The notes under the pieces were generated by a model that did no database searches, was not told the origin of the DNA, and worked only from the letters and a program-made list of their open reading frames with translations. A stretch of 41,784 nucleotides of DNA, from assembly GCA_028287975.1 (NCBI GenBank), contig JAQBOP010000219.1, forward strand, positions 1-41,784. The letters run 5' to 3'. The stretch comes from Mucilaginibacter sp. (GTDB taxonomy: Bacteria; Bacteroidota; Bacteroidia; Sphingobacteriales; Sphingobacteriaceae). The translations under genes and the position numbers were made by a program. Shown here piece by piece: positions 16,656 to 23,633 of the stretch. Within the stretch, counting starts at the first letter, position 1. Each line of letters begins with the position of its first letter.

Positions 16656-17546
16656 ATGGCAGGTAAATTAACCGTTTATTTAAGGCTGATGCGCCCGGCA
16701 AACATCGTAACCTCGGTTGCTGATGTGCTGGCCGGTATAGCTATAGCCGGTTATTTTTATCACCTTACTTTTACTACTAATAGCTTTTATCCTATCATAC
16801 TGCTGTGCCTGTCCACCATCGGTTTGTACGGAGGCGGTATTGTTTTTAATGATGTTTTTGATGCCGAACTGGATAAGGTAGAACGCCCCGAACGCGCCAT
16901 CCCAAGCGGACTTGTAAGCTTAAAAGAAGCAACTTTTTTAGGCACGTTTTTATTATTGTGGGGTATTGGGTTTGCTTTCTCCTACAGTAATCATGCGGGG
17001 GCTTTAGCGGTAGGCATAGCTTTTTTTGCATTGCTGTATAATAAGGTAAGCAAGCATTACGCGTTTGTTGGTCCGCTAAATATGGGTTTATGCCGCGGTT
17101 TAAATTTATTGTTGGGGATAAGTATTGCCGTAACCATGCTTAATCATTTTTATTACCTGGCAGTAGTGCCAATTTTGTATATATTCTCCATCACCATGAT
17201 TAGCCAGGGCGAGGTACATGGCGGCAATAAGCGTAACCTGTATATAGGCGGGGTATTATATGCCATCGTTATTTGCGCCATACTTTATTTTGCCATCAGC
17301 TATGAACAATCGGCAGCCATTATATTTTTGCTGCCATTTGCATGGATGATCTATCGGCCATTATTAAATGCTATAAAGAATCCCGTTGGCCTCAATATCG
17401 GCAAAGCCGTAAAAGCGGGCGTTATCTCCCTGATATTAATGGATGCAGCCTGGGCAGCAGCATTTGGCGGTATGTGGGCAGCTATATTTATTGCCTGCTT
17501 GTTGCCTGTGTCAATGCGGTTTGCTAAGGTTTTTGCGGTTACGTAG
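16656..17546 (+). CDS. eboC: UbiA family prenyltransferase (EboC)
   Basis: This 296-residue membrane protein with 8-9 predicted helices belongs to the UbiA superfamily, which transfers prenyl chains to aromatic or other acceptors. The first Asp-rich motif is intact (NDVFDAELDKVERP followed by RAIPSG, near residues 66-86). The second motif, usually DxxxD or DxxGD, reads GEVHGGNKRN here (about residues 187-196), so the second aspartate pair is replaced by Glu/His/Asn. Activity or acceptor may therefore differ from typical UbiA enzymes. In the ebo cluster this is eboC, proposed to lipid-link or move a precursor at the membrane. The gene ends just before the palindromes of the transposase insertion and appears full length. 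Confidence 0.88.
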   Translation: MAGKLTVYLRLMRPANIVTSVADVLAGIAIAGYFYHLTFTTNSFYPIILLCLSTIGLYGGGIVFNDVFDAELDKVERPERAIPSGLVSLKEATFLGTFLLLWGIGFAFSYSNHAGALAVGIAFFALLYNKVSKHYAFVGPLNMGLCRGLNLLLGISIAVTMLNHFYYLAVVPILYIFSITMISQGEVHGGNKRNLYIGGVLYAIVICAILYFAISYEQSAAIIFLLPFAWMIYRPLLNAIKNPVGLNIGKAVKAGVISLILMDAAWAAAFGGMWAAIFIACLLPVSMRFAKVFAVT

Positions 17547-17554
17547 GCGGCTTG

Positions 17555-17678
17555 ATAGGAGGCTCCTATGGAGCCAAAATATATTAATTTTAGATTTCTA
17601 TAAACACGCGGCTCCATAGGAGCCGCGTGTTTATAGAAAAAATAAATGAAACGACAAGGCTCCATAGGAGCCTCCTAA
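17555..17678. repeat. REP-like nested palindrome unit, left of the RAYT gene
   Basis: Outer arms TAGGAGGCTCCTATGGAGCC (17556-17575) and its reverse complement (17658-17677) match over 20 bases, and each is itself nearly palindromic (GGCTCCTATGGAGCC). Inside, 17595-17615 and 17619-17639 are perfectly complementary over 21 bases with a 3-base ATA loop. The unit starts 9 bases after the eboC stop, and its end lies 12 bases from the stop codon of the transposase gene. Confidence 0.88.
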
Positions 17679-17690
17679 AGTTAACAACTG

Positions 17691-18152
17691 TTATTCAATA
17701 AAATCAAACAGAAACCTTTCTTCAAAAGAGATTTCAAATTTTTCTAATAGGTCCAAATACTCTTGCCTGAATGTTTTCTTTTGATGATGCGCTTCTTGAT
17801 TTAGCACATATTTAATCACTGCATCAATATGCGATTGCGAATAAGAAAACACCCCATACCCTTCTTGCCAACTAAATTTGCCCTTTATCCAATTTTTGTT
17901 GTTGATAAATTCATTGCTTTCTACTTTGATTTCTTTTACAAAATCAGATATAGCTATTGTTGGCTTAAACCCCACAAACAAATGCACGTGGTCTGGCATA
18001 CAATTAATAGCAAGCATTTTTGCCTTTCTGGTTTGTACAAGAGCAGTAATGTATTTATGTAACTCGTCTTTATGTTCTTTAGGGATAAGGCTTTGCCTGT
18101 TTTGCACTGCAAATACAAATTGTAGATAGATTTGTGAAAAGGTATTAGCCAT
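17691..18152 (-). CDS. REP-associated tyrosine transposase (Y1, IS200/IS605 TnpA-like)
   Basis: This 153-residue single-domain HUH nuclease has the metal-binding HUH motif MPDHVHLF (His55, His57) and the catalytic tyrosine in VIKYVLNQEAHH (Tyr115), followed by a Gln that also takes part in metal binding in the family. Its length matches IS200-type TnpA. Such enzymes cut and join single-stranded DNA at hairpins. It lies antisense to the ebo genes. The REP-like palindromes on both sides make RAYT the likelier class than an autonomous IS200 element, and there is no tnpB. The start ATG is at 18150-18152. All key residues are present, so it may be active. Base use is AT-richer than in eboC and eboD. 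Confidence 0.87.
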   Translation of the reverse strand: MANTFSQIYLQFVFAVQNRQSLIPKEHKDELHKYITALVQTRKAKMLAINCMPDHVHLFVGFKPTIAISDFVKEIKVESNEFINNKNWIKGKFSWQEGYGVFSYSQSHIDAVIKYVLNQEAHHQKKTFRQEYLDLLEKFEISFEERFLFDFIE

Positions 18153-18304
18153 GGTTTAGCTAATATATAAATTTTAAGACAACCATAATGAAGCTGGTTT
18201 TATGTTTTTCATTAGTAGTATGCTTGTATAAACTATTTTGTTATGATTTTATACCTAAGACAGCTATCTTAATAAAGACTTTGTGCAGTATGGAGATATC
18301 TAAT

Positions 18305-18455
18305 AAGGAGGCTCCCATGGAGCCGATTGTTTTATTTCTATTTTCTATAAACACGTGGCTCCTATGGAGCCTTTTTATCTCGTTTAGCTCCGTAGGAGCA
18401 CCCTGTTTATAGAAGAAACAGTTAAGAGATTGCCGGCTCCATAGGAGCCACCTGA
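18305..18455. repeat. REP-like palindrome unit, right of the RAYT gene (diverged copy)
   Basis: Palindromes GGCTCCCATGGAGCC (18310-18324), GGCTCCTATGGAGCC (about 18357-18371), GCTCCGTAGGAGC (about 18387-18399) and GGCTCCATAGGAGCC (18435-18449) form a cluster. TTTCTATAAACACG near 18342-18355 and TGTTTATAGAA near 18404-18414 are the remains of the long inner hairpin seen in the left unit. The order matches the left unit but with substitutions and one extra palindrome. The remaining part of the 417-base gap (18153-18304) is AT-rich with no gene that I can support. Confidence 0.8.
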
Positions 18456-18517
18456 TAAATTTATTCTACTATCAAAACTAATCCTATTCTAATCCAAACT
18501 CAATATTTTCGTCAAAT

Positions 18518-18551
18518 TTTGGTTATATAGGGGATATTAATTTTATGTTTT
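18518..18551 (+). promoter_or_regulatory. Possible promoter for eboD downstream of the insertion
   Basis: TTTG at 18518-18521 and TATGTTTT at 18544-18551 (seven of eight positions of TAnnTTTG) are 22 bases apart, 18 bases before the eboD start codon. Such a promoter would allow eboD-F expression despite the transposase insertion. The fit is imperfect. Confidence 0.35.
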
Positions 18552-18569
18552 AGATATTCGCTTTTAGAT

Positions 18570-19736
18570 ATGGAATTTTTGCAGCAGTCGTTTAGTGTAA
18601 AGTTTGAGTACAAGGTATTTTTTACTACAGGTCTTTTTGAGTTAACCAATACGGGTTTTAATGATTTTTTAGAGGCTGATTCAACATCGGCATCTGTAAA
18701 AAAAATATTGTTCGTGGCCGACCAGGACGTACTTAAAGCCAACCCTGCACTGACTGGCCAGATCAAAGCATACTTCAATACCTATAAGGCTGCCCAACTT
18801 ATCCCCGAGATCATCGTAATGCCCGGCGGCGAGATCGTCAAAAACGACGAAAGTTATTTCAGTAAATTGCTGGATATCATTAACCATTACAACATCGACA
18901 GGCATAGCTATGTAGCTGCTATCGGCGGTGGTTCGCTGTTGGATATGGTGGGTTATGCAGCCGCGGTCGCGCATCGCGGGGTAAAACATATCCGCATCCC
19001 TACTACGGTGCTTTCTCAAAACGATTCGGGTGTCGGGGTAAAAAACAGCATTAACTATTTCGGTAAAAAGAATTTCCTGGGGACGTTTGTTCCGCCGGTA
19101 GCGGTGTTTAACGACGACCGGTTTTTACTGACCCTGAGCGACCGCGATTACCGCTCTGGAATAGCAGAAGCTATCAAAGTTTCGCTGATCAAAGACGATT
19201 CATTTTTTGAATGGCTTGAAAATAACGCGTCCGCACTGGTGGCCCGGGATAGGGACGTTATGAACATATTAATAAAACGCTGCGCCCAGCTGCACCTGAA
19301 CCATATCGCCGGGCTGGACCCGTTTGAAAAAGGTTCATCGCGCCCGCTGGATTTTGGGCACTGGAGCGCGCATAAATTAGAGCAGCTAACCAACTTTAAG
19401 GTATTACACGGGGAGGCTGTCGCGATGGGTATAGCGCTGGATACGGTTTATTCTAACTTGTCCGGCCGGTTATCAGCAGACGAAACGCACCGCGTAATCA
19501 ATTTAATTAAGAAGATAGGTTTTGAAATTATGCACCCGTTACTGGAAGTGACAGGCAGCGACAGCCCGATACTGATAGGCCTGCAGGAATTTAGGGAACA
19601 CCTGGGCGGCGAGCTGACCATTATGCTGTTAACCCGCATTGGCGTAGGGATAGAGGTGCATGAAATGGATGCCGCGTTGATCAAAAACGCGGGTGAGATA
19701 CTGAAGACAGAATACGCTGCGTTGAGTGCGGTATAA
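18570..19736 (+). CDS. eboD: 3-dehydroquinate-synthase-like protein (EboD)
   Basis: This 388-residue protein belongs to the sugar-phosphate cyclase/dehydroquinate synthase superfamily, which uses NAD+ and a divalent metal to cyclise sugar phosphates. The NAD-binding segment is AAIGGGSLLDMVGYAAA. The segment IPTTVLSQNDSGVGVKNSIN matches the lysine/aspartate active-site block. Metal ligands appear complete: Glu200 (AEAIK), His264 and His268 (GHWSAHKLE) and His280 (LHGEAVAMG), with the same 4- and 12-residue histidine spacing as dehydroquinate synthase. It is longer at the N-terminus than AroB. In the ebo cluster this is eboD; the product is not established and a cyclitol-type compound is inference. 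Start ATG 18570. A housekeeping aroB is expected elsewhere. Confidence 0.88.
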   Translation: MEFLQQSFSVKFEYKVFFTTGLFELTNTGFNDFLEADSTSASVKKILFVADQDVLKANPALTGQIKAYFNTYKAAQLIPEIIVMPGGEIVKNDESYFSKLLDIINHYNIDRHSYVAAIGGGSLLDMVGYAAAVAHRGVKHIRIPTTVLSQNDSGVGVKNSINYFGKKNFLGTFVPPVAVFNDDRFLLTLSDRDYRSGIAEAIKVSLIKDDSFFEWLENNASALVARDRDVMNILIKRCAQLHLNHIAGLDPFEKGSSRPLDFGHWSAHKLEQLTNFKVLHGEAVAMGIALDTVYSNLSGRLSADETHRVINLIKKIGFEIMHPLLEVTGSDSPILIGLQEFREHLGGELTIMLLTRIGVGIEVHEMDAALIKNAGEILKTEYAALSAV

Positions 19737-19763
19737 GAATAAAAAGCGCGGTGGACAGCGCGA

Positions 19764-19854
19764 TTCCCCTCTTGAGAGGGTGGAGGGGTGTGTTCTTCGT
19801 AAATAACACACCCCTGCAGCCACACGGTCCGACGCTCCCCCTCTCAAGAGGGGA
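19764..19854. repeat. Nested palindromic repeat between eboD and eboE
   Basis: Outer arms TTCCCCTCTTGAGAGGG (19764-19780) and CCCTCTCAAGAGGGGAA (19838-19854) are perfectly complementary over 17 bases, and each arm contains a small palindrome. Inner arms AGGGGTGTGTT (19784-19794) and AACACACCCCT (19805-19815) form an 11-bp stem with a 10-base loop. It occupies nearly all of the 142-base gap between two genes that should be co-transcribed. It lacks a T-run, so transcription may pass through. Confidence 0.85.
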
Positions 19855-19878
19855 ACCAAAATAAAACCAATTGTACCT

Positions 19879-21096
19879 ATGCAACTACCAACCGGACATT
19901 TAACCTACTGTACCAACATCCATCCCGGCGAAAACTGGCCTTCGCATTTTGCTGCTTTGAAGCAAAACTTCCCGGGTATAAAAGCGCAATTATCGCCTGA
20001 TGCGCCTATGGGTATTGGTCTGAGGCTGTCGAATGTGGCCAGTACCGAGTTGGATCAATTTACGGCTATGAGCCAATTTAAGCAGTGGCTGGCCGATAAC
20101 GATGCTTATGTATTTACAATGAACGGTTTCCCGTATGGTGAATTTCATCATATTGTTGTGAAAGACCAGGTACATGCACCCGACTGGACAACCAAACTGC
20201 GTGTTGATTATACATTGCGCATGTTCCGTATTTTATTTCAATTATTACCAAAAGGCATGGATGGCGGTATCTCTACGTCGCCGTTAAGCTATCGCCATTG
20301 GTACAGCACACAAGAAGAATTTAAGGAGGCGACCAGCCTTGCCACACGTAATATTTTGGAGGTGGCCGCTGTGCTGATTAAAAAATATCGCGAAACAGGT
20401 GTTATTATGCACCTGGACATTGAGCCGGAGCCTGATGGTATCCTGGAAACCGGCGAGGAGTTTATTCAGTGGTATGAGCAGGTGCTTTTGCCGATGGGCC
20501 GCGATATTGTTGCCAAAAAATTTGATGTGGACGAGGATGAAGCCGAAAACCTGATCAAACAACATATTACGTTATGTTATGATATTTGCCACTTCGCGAT
20601 AGGGTACGAGGAGCATCAAAATATTATTGATCAATTGGCCGAAAAAGGAATTGAAGTGGGCAAGATCCAGATCAGCGCCGCGCTAAAAGCAGATCTGCCG
20701 CAGGATGCGGATCGCGAAGAGGTTAGGGCCGCGTTTGACCGCTTTGATGAGCCAACTTATCTGCACCAGGTAGTGGCAAAAAAAGTAACCGGGCATGTAA
20801 AACGTTACCCTGATTTACCCGAGGCTTTGGCTGATATCGAAAATCCATTAATGGTGCAATGGCGCGCGCATTTTCATGTGCCGATATTTACAGAGGAATA
20901 TGGGCCGGTGCAATCTACTCAGTCGGATATTATGGATGTGTTGCGTATTCAGAAGAAAAACTCATTCACCAATCATTTAGAGGTGGAGACCTATACCTGG
21001 GGTGTTTTGCCCGATGCAAAGAAGTTGCCCATTAATGATTCGATAGCACGCGAACTGAACTGGGTTAAAGATCAATTATCAAATTTATCCTCATGA
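19879..21096 (+). CDS. eboE: Metabolite traffic protein EboE (sugar-phosphate-isomerase-like TIM barrel)
   Basis: This 405-residue protein resembles the xylose isomerase-like TIM-barrel superfamily. Recognisable segments are LTYCTNIHPGENWPSHFAAL at the start, FTMNGFPYGEFHH, GISTSPLSYRHW, MHLDIEPEPDG with candidate metal-binding acidic residues, and ITLCYDICHFAIGYEE. The last two read like the metal-site strands of sugar isomerases and endonuclease IV relatives. In the ebo cluster it is eboE; the name comes from the proposed role in moving a metabolite across the inner membrane in cyanobacteria, but no reaction is proven. The start is ATG 19879. The stop codon overlaps the eboF start by 4 bases (ATGA), which indicates translational coupling. 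Confidence 0.87.
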   Translation: MQLPTGHLTYCTNIHPGENWPSHFAALKQNFPGIKAQLSPDAPMGIGLRLSNVASTELDQFTAMSQFKQWLADNDAYVFTMNGFPYGEFHHIVVKDQVHAPDWTTKLRVDYTLRMFRILFQLLPKGMDGGISTSPLSYRHWYSTQEEFKEATSLATRNILEVAAVLIKKYRETGVIMHLDIEPEPDGILETGEEFIQWYEQVLLPMGRDIVAKKFDVDEDEAENLIKQHITLCYDICHFAIGYEEHQNIIDQLAEKGIEVGKIQISAALKADLPQDADREEVRAAFDRFDEPTYLHQVVAKKVTGHVKRYPDLPEALADIENPLMVQWRAHFHVPIFTEEYGPVQSTQSDIMDVLRIQKKNSFTNHLEVETYTWGVLPDAKKLPINDSIARELNWVKDQLSNLSS

Positions 21097-22439
21097 AGAA
21101 AACGGTTGTAATAGATGTTGTAGGTTTATCAAAATCTGTAATAGGCGAGCATACGCCGTTCCTTAAAAAATATATTGCCGAGAGGCATCTTACTACTATC
21201 GAGCCGGTTTTGCCCGCAGTCACTACATCGGTACAATCAACTTACCTTACCGGCAAGTGGCCTACGGATACCGGTATTGTGGGCAATGGCTGGTATGACC
21301 GTACCGATGCCGAAGTGAAATTTTGGAAGCAATCAAACAAACTGGTAAACGGCGACAAGATCTGGGATAAGGGCAAAAAAGAGGACCCTACATTTACCAG
21401 TGCCAATATGTTTTGGTGGTACAACATGTATTCGACCGCCGATTACTCGGTAACCCCTCGACCGCAATATTTGGCCGATGGCCGTAAAATGCCCGACTGC
21501 TATTCTGAACCTGCCGACCTGCGCGATGTGCTACAGGAAAAGTTAGGGCAGTTCCCGTTGTTTCAATTTTGGGGGCCGGGCGCCAATATCAAATCAACCC
21601 AATGGATAGCCGACGCGTCAATGTTGAATGACGACCTGCATAATCCTACCCTGACAACCATCTATTTGCCGCACCTTGATTATTGCCTGCAAAAGTTCGG
21701 TCCGGACACTGCAAAAATCAGCAAAGAATTGACGGAAATTGACGGGATCGTGCAAAAACTGGTGACTTTTTACCAAAAAAAGAACGCCGAAATTATTATT
21801 CTGTCAGAATATGGTATCGCGCCGGTGAGCAACCCGGTACATTTAAACCGGCTGTTTCGCGAGAATGGTTTACTGCAGATCCGTGTCGAGCGGGGATTAG
21901 AATTACTGGACGCTGGTGCGTCAAAAGCATTCGTAGTTGCCGACCACCAGATAGCGCATATTTATATTAATGACCCGTCGGTTACCGAAAAGGTTACTGC
22001 CCTGTTAAAAGGCGTTAAAGGGATCGAACTGATCCTGGATCGCGAAGCACAAAAGAAATACCATATAGACCATGAACGCGCTGGGGATATTGTGGTTGTA
22101 GCTGATGAAAATAGCTGGTTTACCTATTACTTCTGGCTGGATGATGCTGTAGCGCCTGACTACGCGCGTTGTGTAGATATCCACAAAAAGCCTGGCTATG
22201 ACCCTGTCGAAATGTTCATGACCTCGAAGGGCCGGGCGGCCTATAAATTACTGCGTAAGCTGGCCGGTTTTCGGTATGTCATGGATGTGATCCCGTTGGA
22301 TGCCACGCTCATAAAAGGCTCGCATGGCCGTACCAACATTGCTGATGAATACAAGGCGGTACTGATCACAGATGATGTGCAGAAGGATGTATTGCCTACG
22401 GATGTGTTTGATGTGATCTGGAAGAGTTTGAAGGGGTAA
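21093..22439 (+). CDS. eboF: Nucleotide pyrophosphatase/alkaline phosphatase superfamily protein (EboF)
   Basis: This 448-residue protein has the nucleotide pyrophosphatase/phosphodiesterase fold. Asp8 (VVIDVVGL) and the nucleophile position Thr44 (LPAVTTSVQSTYLTG) are present, and so is the late metal histidine His411 (GSHGRTN). Two other metal-binding blocks differ from the canonical form. DxxGHxxGP reads DYCLQKFGP (Asp196 kept, His replaced by Gln200). SDHGM reads SEYGI (Asp to Glu239, His to Tyr240). One zinc site may therefore be weakened or altered; whether this is general in EboF I cannot tell. No signal peptide is seen. It is the last gene of the cluster and is followed by two REP-like hairpins. 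Confidence 0.87.
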   Translation: MKKTVVIDVVGLSKSVIGEHTPFLKKYIAERHLTTIEPVLPAVTTSVQSTYLTGKWPTDTGIVGNGWYDRTDAEVKFWKQSNKLVNGDKIWDKGKKEDPTFTSANMFWWYNMYSTADYSVTPRPQYLADGRKMPDCYSEPADLRDVLQEKLGQFPLFQFWGPGANIKSTQWIADASMLNDDLHNPTLTTIYLPHLDYCLQKFGPDTAKISKELTEIDGIVQKLVTFYQKKNAEIIILSEYGIAPVSNPVHLNRLFRENGLLQIRVERGLELLDAGASKAFVVADHQIAHIYINDPSVTEKVTALLKGVKGIELILDREAQKKYHIDHERAGDIVVVADENSWFTYYFWLDDAVAPDYARCVDIHKKPGYDPVEMFMTSKGRAAYKLLRKLAGFRYVMDVIPLDATLIKGSHGRTNIADEYKAVLITDDVQKDVLPTDVFDVIWKSLKG

Positions 22440-22445
22440 TAACCG

Positions 22446-22499
22446 TTGCCTGTGTCCCCACAGGCAACTATGAAGGCTGTCTGTGAGGACACAGACAGC
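22446..22499. repeat. Pair of REP-like hairpins after eboF
   Basis: TTGCCTGTG (22446-22454) pairs with CACAGGCAA (22459-22467) around a TCCC loop. GCTGTCTGTG (22476-22485) pairs with CACAGACAGC (22490-22499) around an AGGA loop. Both stems share the CTGTG...CACAG core. They may mark the 3' end of the ebo transcript, though there is no T-run. Confidence 0.75.
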
Positions 22500-22538
22500 G
22501 GGAGTGCAATGAGTGGGGGCTTAATGAAAAGAATCTTT

Positions 22539-22546
22539 TATATTTG
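22539..22546 (+). promoter_or_regulatory. -7 promoter box of the following membrane-protein gene
   Basis: TATATTTG is an exact match to TAnnTTTG, 20 bases before the ATG at 22567. No clear -33 TTTG is present at 19-22 bases upstream. Confidence 0.45.
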
Positions 22547-22566
22547 AATACGCTATTCCTTAACAT

Positions 22567-23211
22567 ATGAAAGAATACGATTTTGAATATACCATTCAAG
22601 GGATTGCTTATCTCTTACTTTTATCGTCTTTTATAATCCTTGCATTAACAACTTATATACTTCACATTCTTTTTCCAAATATATTATTGGTCGATATTTT
22701 CATATCTATAGCTATTGGCGTCGCATTTTTTCTGTTTAACAAGCATCGGATTAAAAGAAACGGGATAGCAAAATTATCAGACACAGGTATAATTTTGGAA
22801 CTATCGGAGACTGAAGACTTTGCTTTCAATGACTTAAAATATTATTACATATATAATGGCAAAAACGGAATCGTTTTCACCTTGGGATTTTTAGATGGAA
22901 CTAAATTGAAAATGGGCGCAAATAATAATTTCTGCAATGTTCAACCCTTTAGTGCTCTCCTGACAGATTTGCAATCAACAATTGAAAATTATAAAGTTCA
23001 AAATGCAAAAGACATTGTTCATTTAGAATCTATTCTTGCAAGGAAAAATTCAATATATATGTTGAGTTTTATAACGATACTGGTAATTCTTAGTTTTATA
23101 TTTACCAAAATGCCTGTAATGATTATTTCAATAGCATTTACAATGCCCATTTTATTTAACTGGATTCAATATTTAAAATTGAAGCAAAATAACAAACTGG
23201 TAGATTTTTAG
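22567..23211 (+). CDS. Membrane protein of unknown function, PH-like central region
   Basis: I do not recognise a named family for this 214-residue protein. It has two N-terminal hydrophobic helices (about residues 13-33 and 39-57), a soluble middle of about 100 residues and two further helices near the C-terminus (about 163-178 and 182-200). The middle part (GIAKLSDTGIILELSETEDF, LKYYYIYNGKNGIVFTLGFL) is beta-rich and resembles the bacterial PH-like domains found in small membrane proteins; that is inference. It is strongly AT-rich compared with the ebo genes and lies between two palindrome clusters, so it looks like an accessory gene. It has its own promoter box. Confidence 0.6.
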   Translation: MKEYDFEYTIQGIAYLLLLSSFIILALTTYILHILFPNILLVDIFISIAIGVAFFLFNKHRIKRNGIAKLSDTGIILELSETEDFAFNDLKYYYIYNGKNGIVFTLGFLDGTKLKMGANNNFCNVQPFSALLTDLQSTIENYKVQNAKDIVHLESILARKNSIYMLSFITILVILSFIFTKMPVMIISIAFTMPILFNWIQYLKLKQNNKLVDF

Positions 23212-23220
23212 CATTCACAT

Positions 23221-23349
23221 ACTGGTCGAAGCTTACAGCTTCGTCCTAAAATAGAGCAAGCATTCTGCTTGTGTTGATAGACATAATATTAAGCTGAAAG
23301 CTTAATACATTTCAGGTCGAAGTTGCGCTAACGCTAAACTTCAACCAGT
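23221..23349. repeat. Cluster of small hairpins inside an outer inverted repeat
   Basis: Outer arms ACTGGTCGAAG (23221-23231) and CTTCAACCAGT (23339-23349) match at 10 of 11 positions. Inside lie CGAAGCT/AGCTTCG (23227-23243), CAAGCA/TGCTTG (23257-23271) and ATTAAGCT/AGCTTAAT (23288-23306), each with a 3-base loop. This is part of the 422-base gap before the GH31 gene. Confidence 0.7.
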
Positions 23350-23476
23350 TATATAGTTTTTGGTTGCAATCATTAATGTGTCTCAGTTTAAAACATCCAA
23401 AATACAATCGACTTGTATACAGATATTTATAACTTTTTTAGCTGTAAATTTACTGACTTATGCTTTGTTACATTTT

Positions 23477-23561
23477 GTTTCACCGTTTTTTGGCAAATAA
23501 CTTATTGTCAGTATATTAACTCAAAATCTTGTTTCACTTGTTTCACACTTTCGTGAAACAA
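23477..23561. promoter_or_regulatory. GTTTCAC box cluster with a 9-bp palindrome, possible operator of the GH31 gene
   Basis: GTTTCAC occurs at 23477-23483, 23531-23537 and 23540-23546, and inverted as GTGAAAC at 23553-23559. The last two form TTGTTTCAC (23538-23546), a 6-base loop and GTGAAACAA (23553-23561). There is no following T-run, and the cluster lies 73 bases before the GH31 start, which suits a regulator binding site better than a terminator. The regulator is unknown. Confidence 0.5.
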
Positions 23562-23633
23562 ACAAGTCGGAAAACAAGCATTTTTATTATCACGCCAATC
23601 CATGTAAATTACGCGCTCCAATTATAGCGCAAA

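Larger units (their letters stand above)
17555..18455. mobile_element. RAYT transposase gene with flanking REP-like palindrome units, inserted between eboC and eboD
   Basis: The segment consists of a palindrome unit (17555-17678), a Y1 transposase gene on the minus strand (17691-18152), an AT-rich spacer and a second palindrome unit (18305-18455). Both units are built from the same core, GGCTCCTATGGAGCC and variants, and both contain TTTCTATAAACACG. This is the layout of REP-associated tyrosine transposases, which bind and are thought to spread such palindromes. It separates genes that normally form one operon, so insertion into the ebo cluster is the simplest reading. Exact ends and any target duplication cannot be fixed by eye. 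Confidence 0.75.

Noticed and set aside
17691..18152. Autonomous IS200 element
   Set aside because: An IS200-like transposase is present, but flanking REP-like units on both sides and no typical single left-end/right-end hairpin pair fit a RAYT better. This is a choice between close alternatives.
18570..19736. Housekeeping aroB (3-dehydroquinate synthase)
   Set aside because: Metal ligands fit the superfamily, but the position inside the ebo cluster and the divergent active-site blocks favour EboD.
23538..23561. Rho-independent terminator for the upstream membrane-protein gene
   Set aside because: There is no T-run after the stem, it lies over 300 bases beyond the gene, and the same GTTTCAC box occurs in further copies, which suits an operator better.
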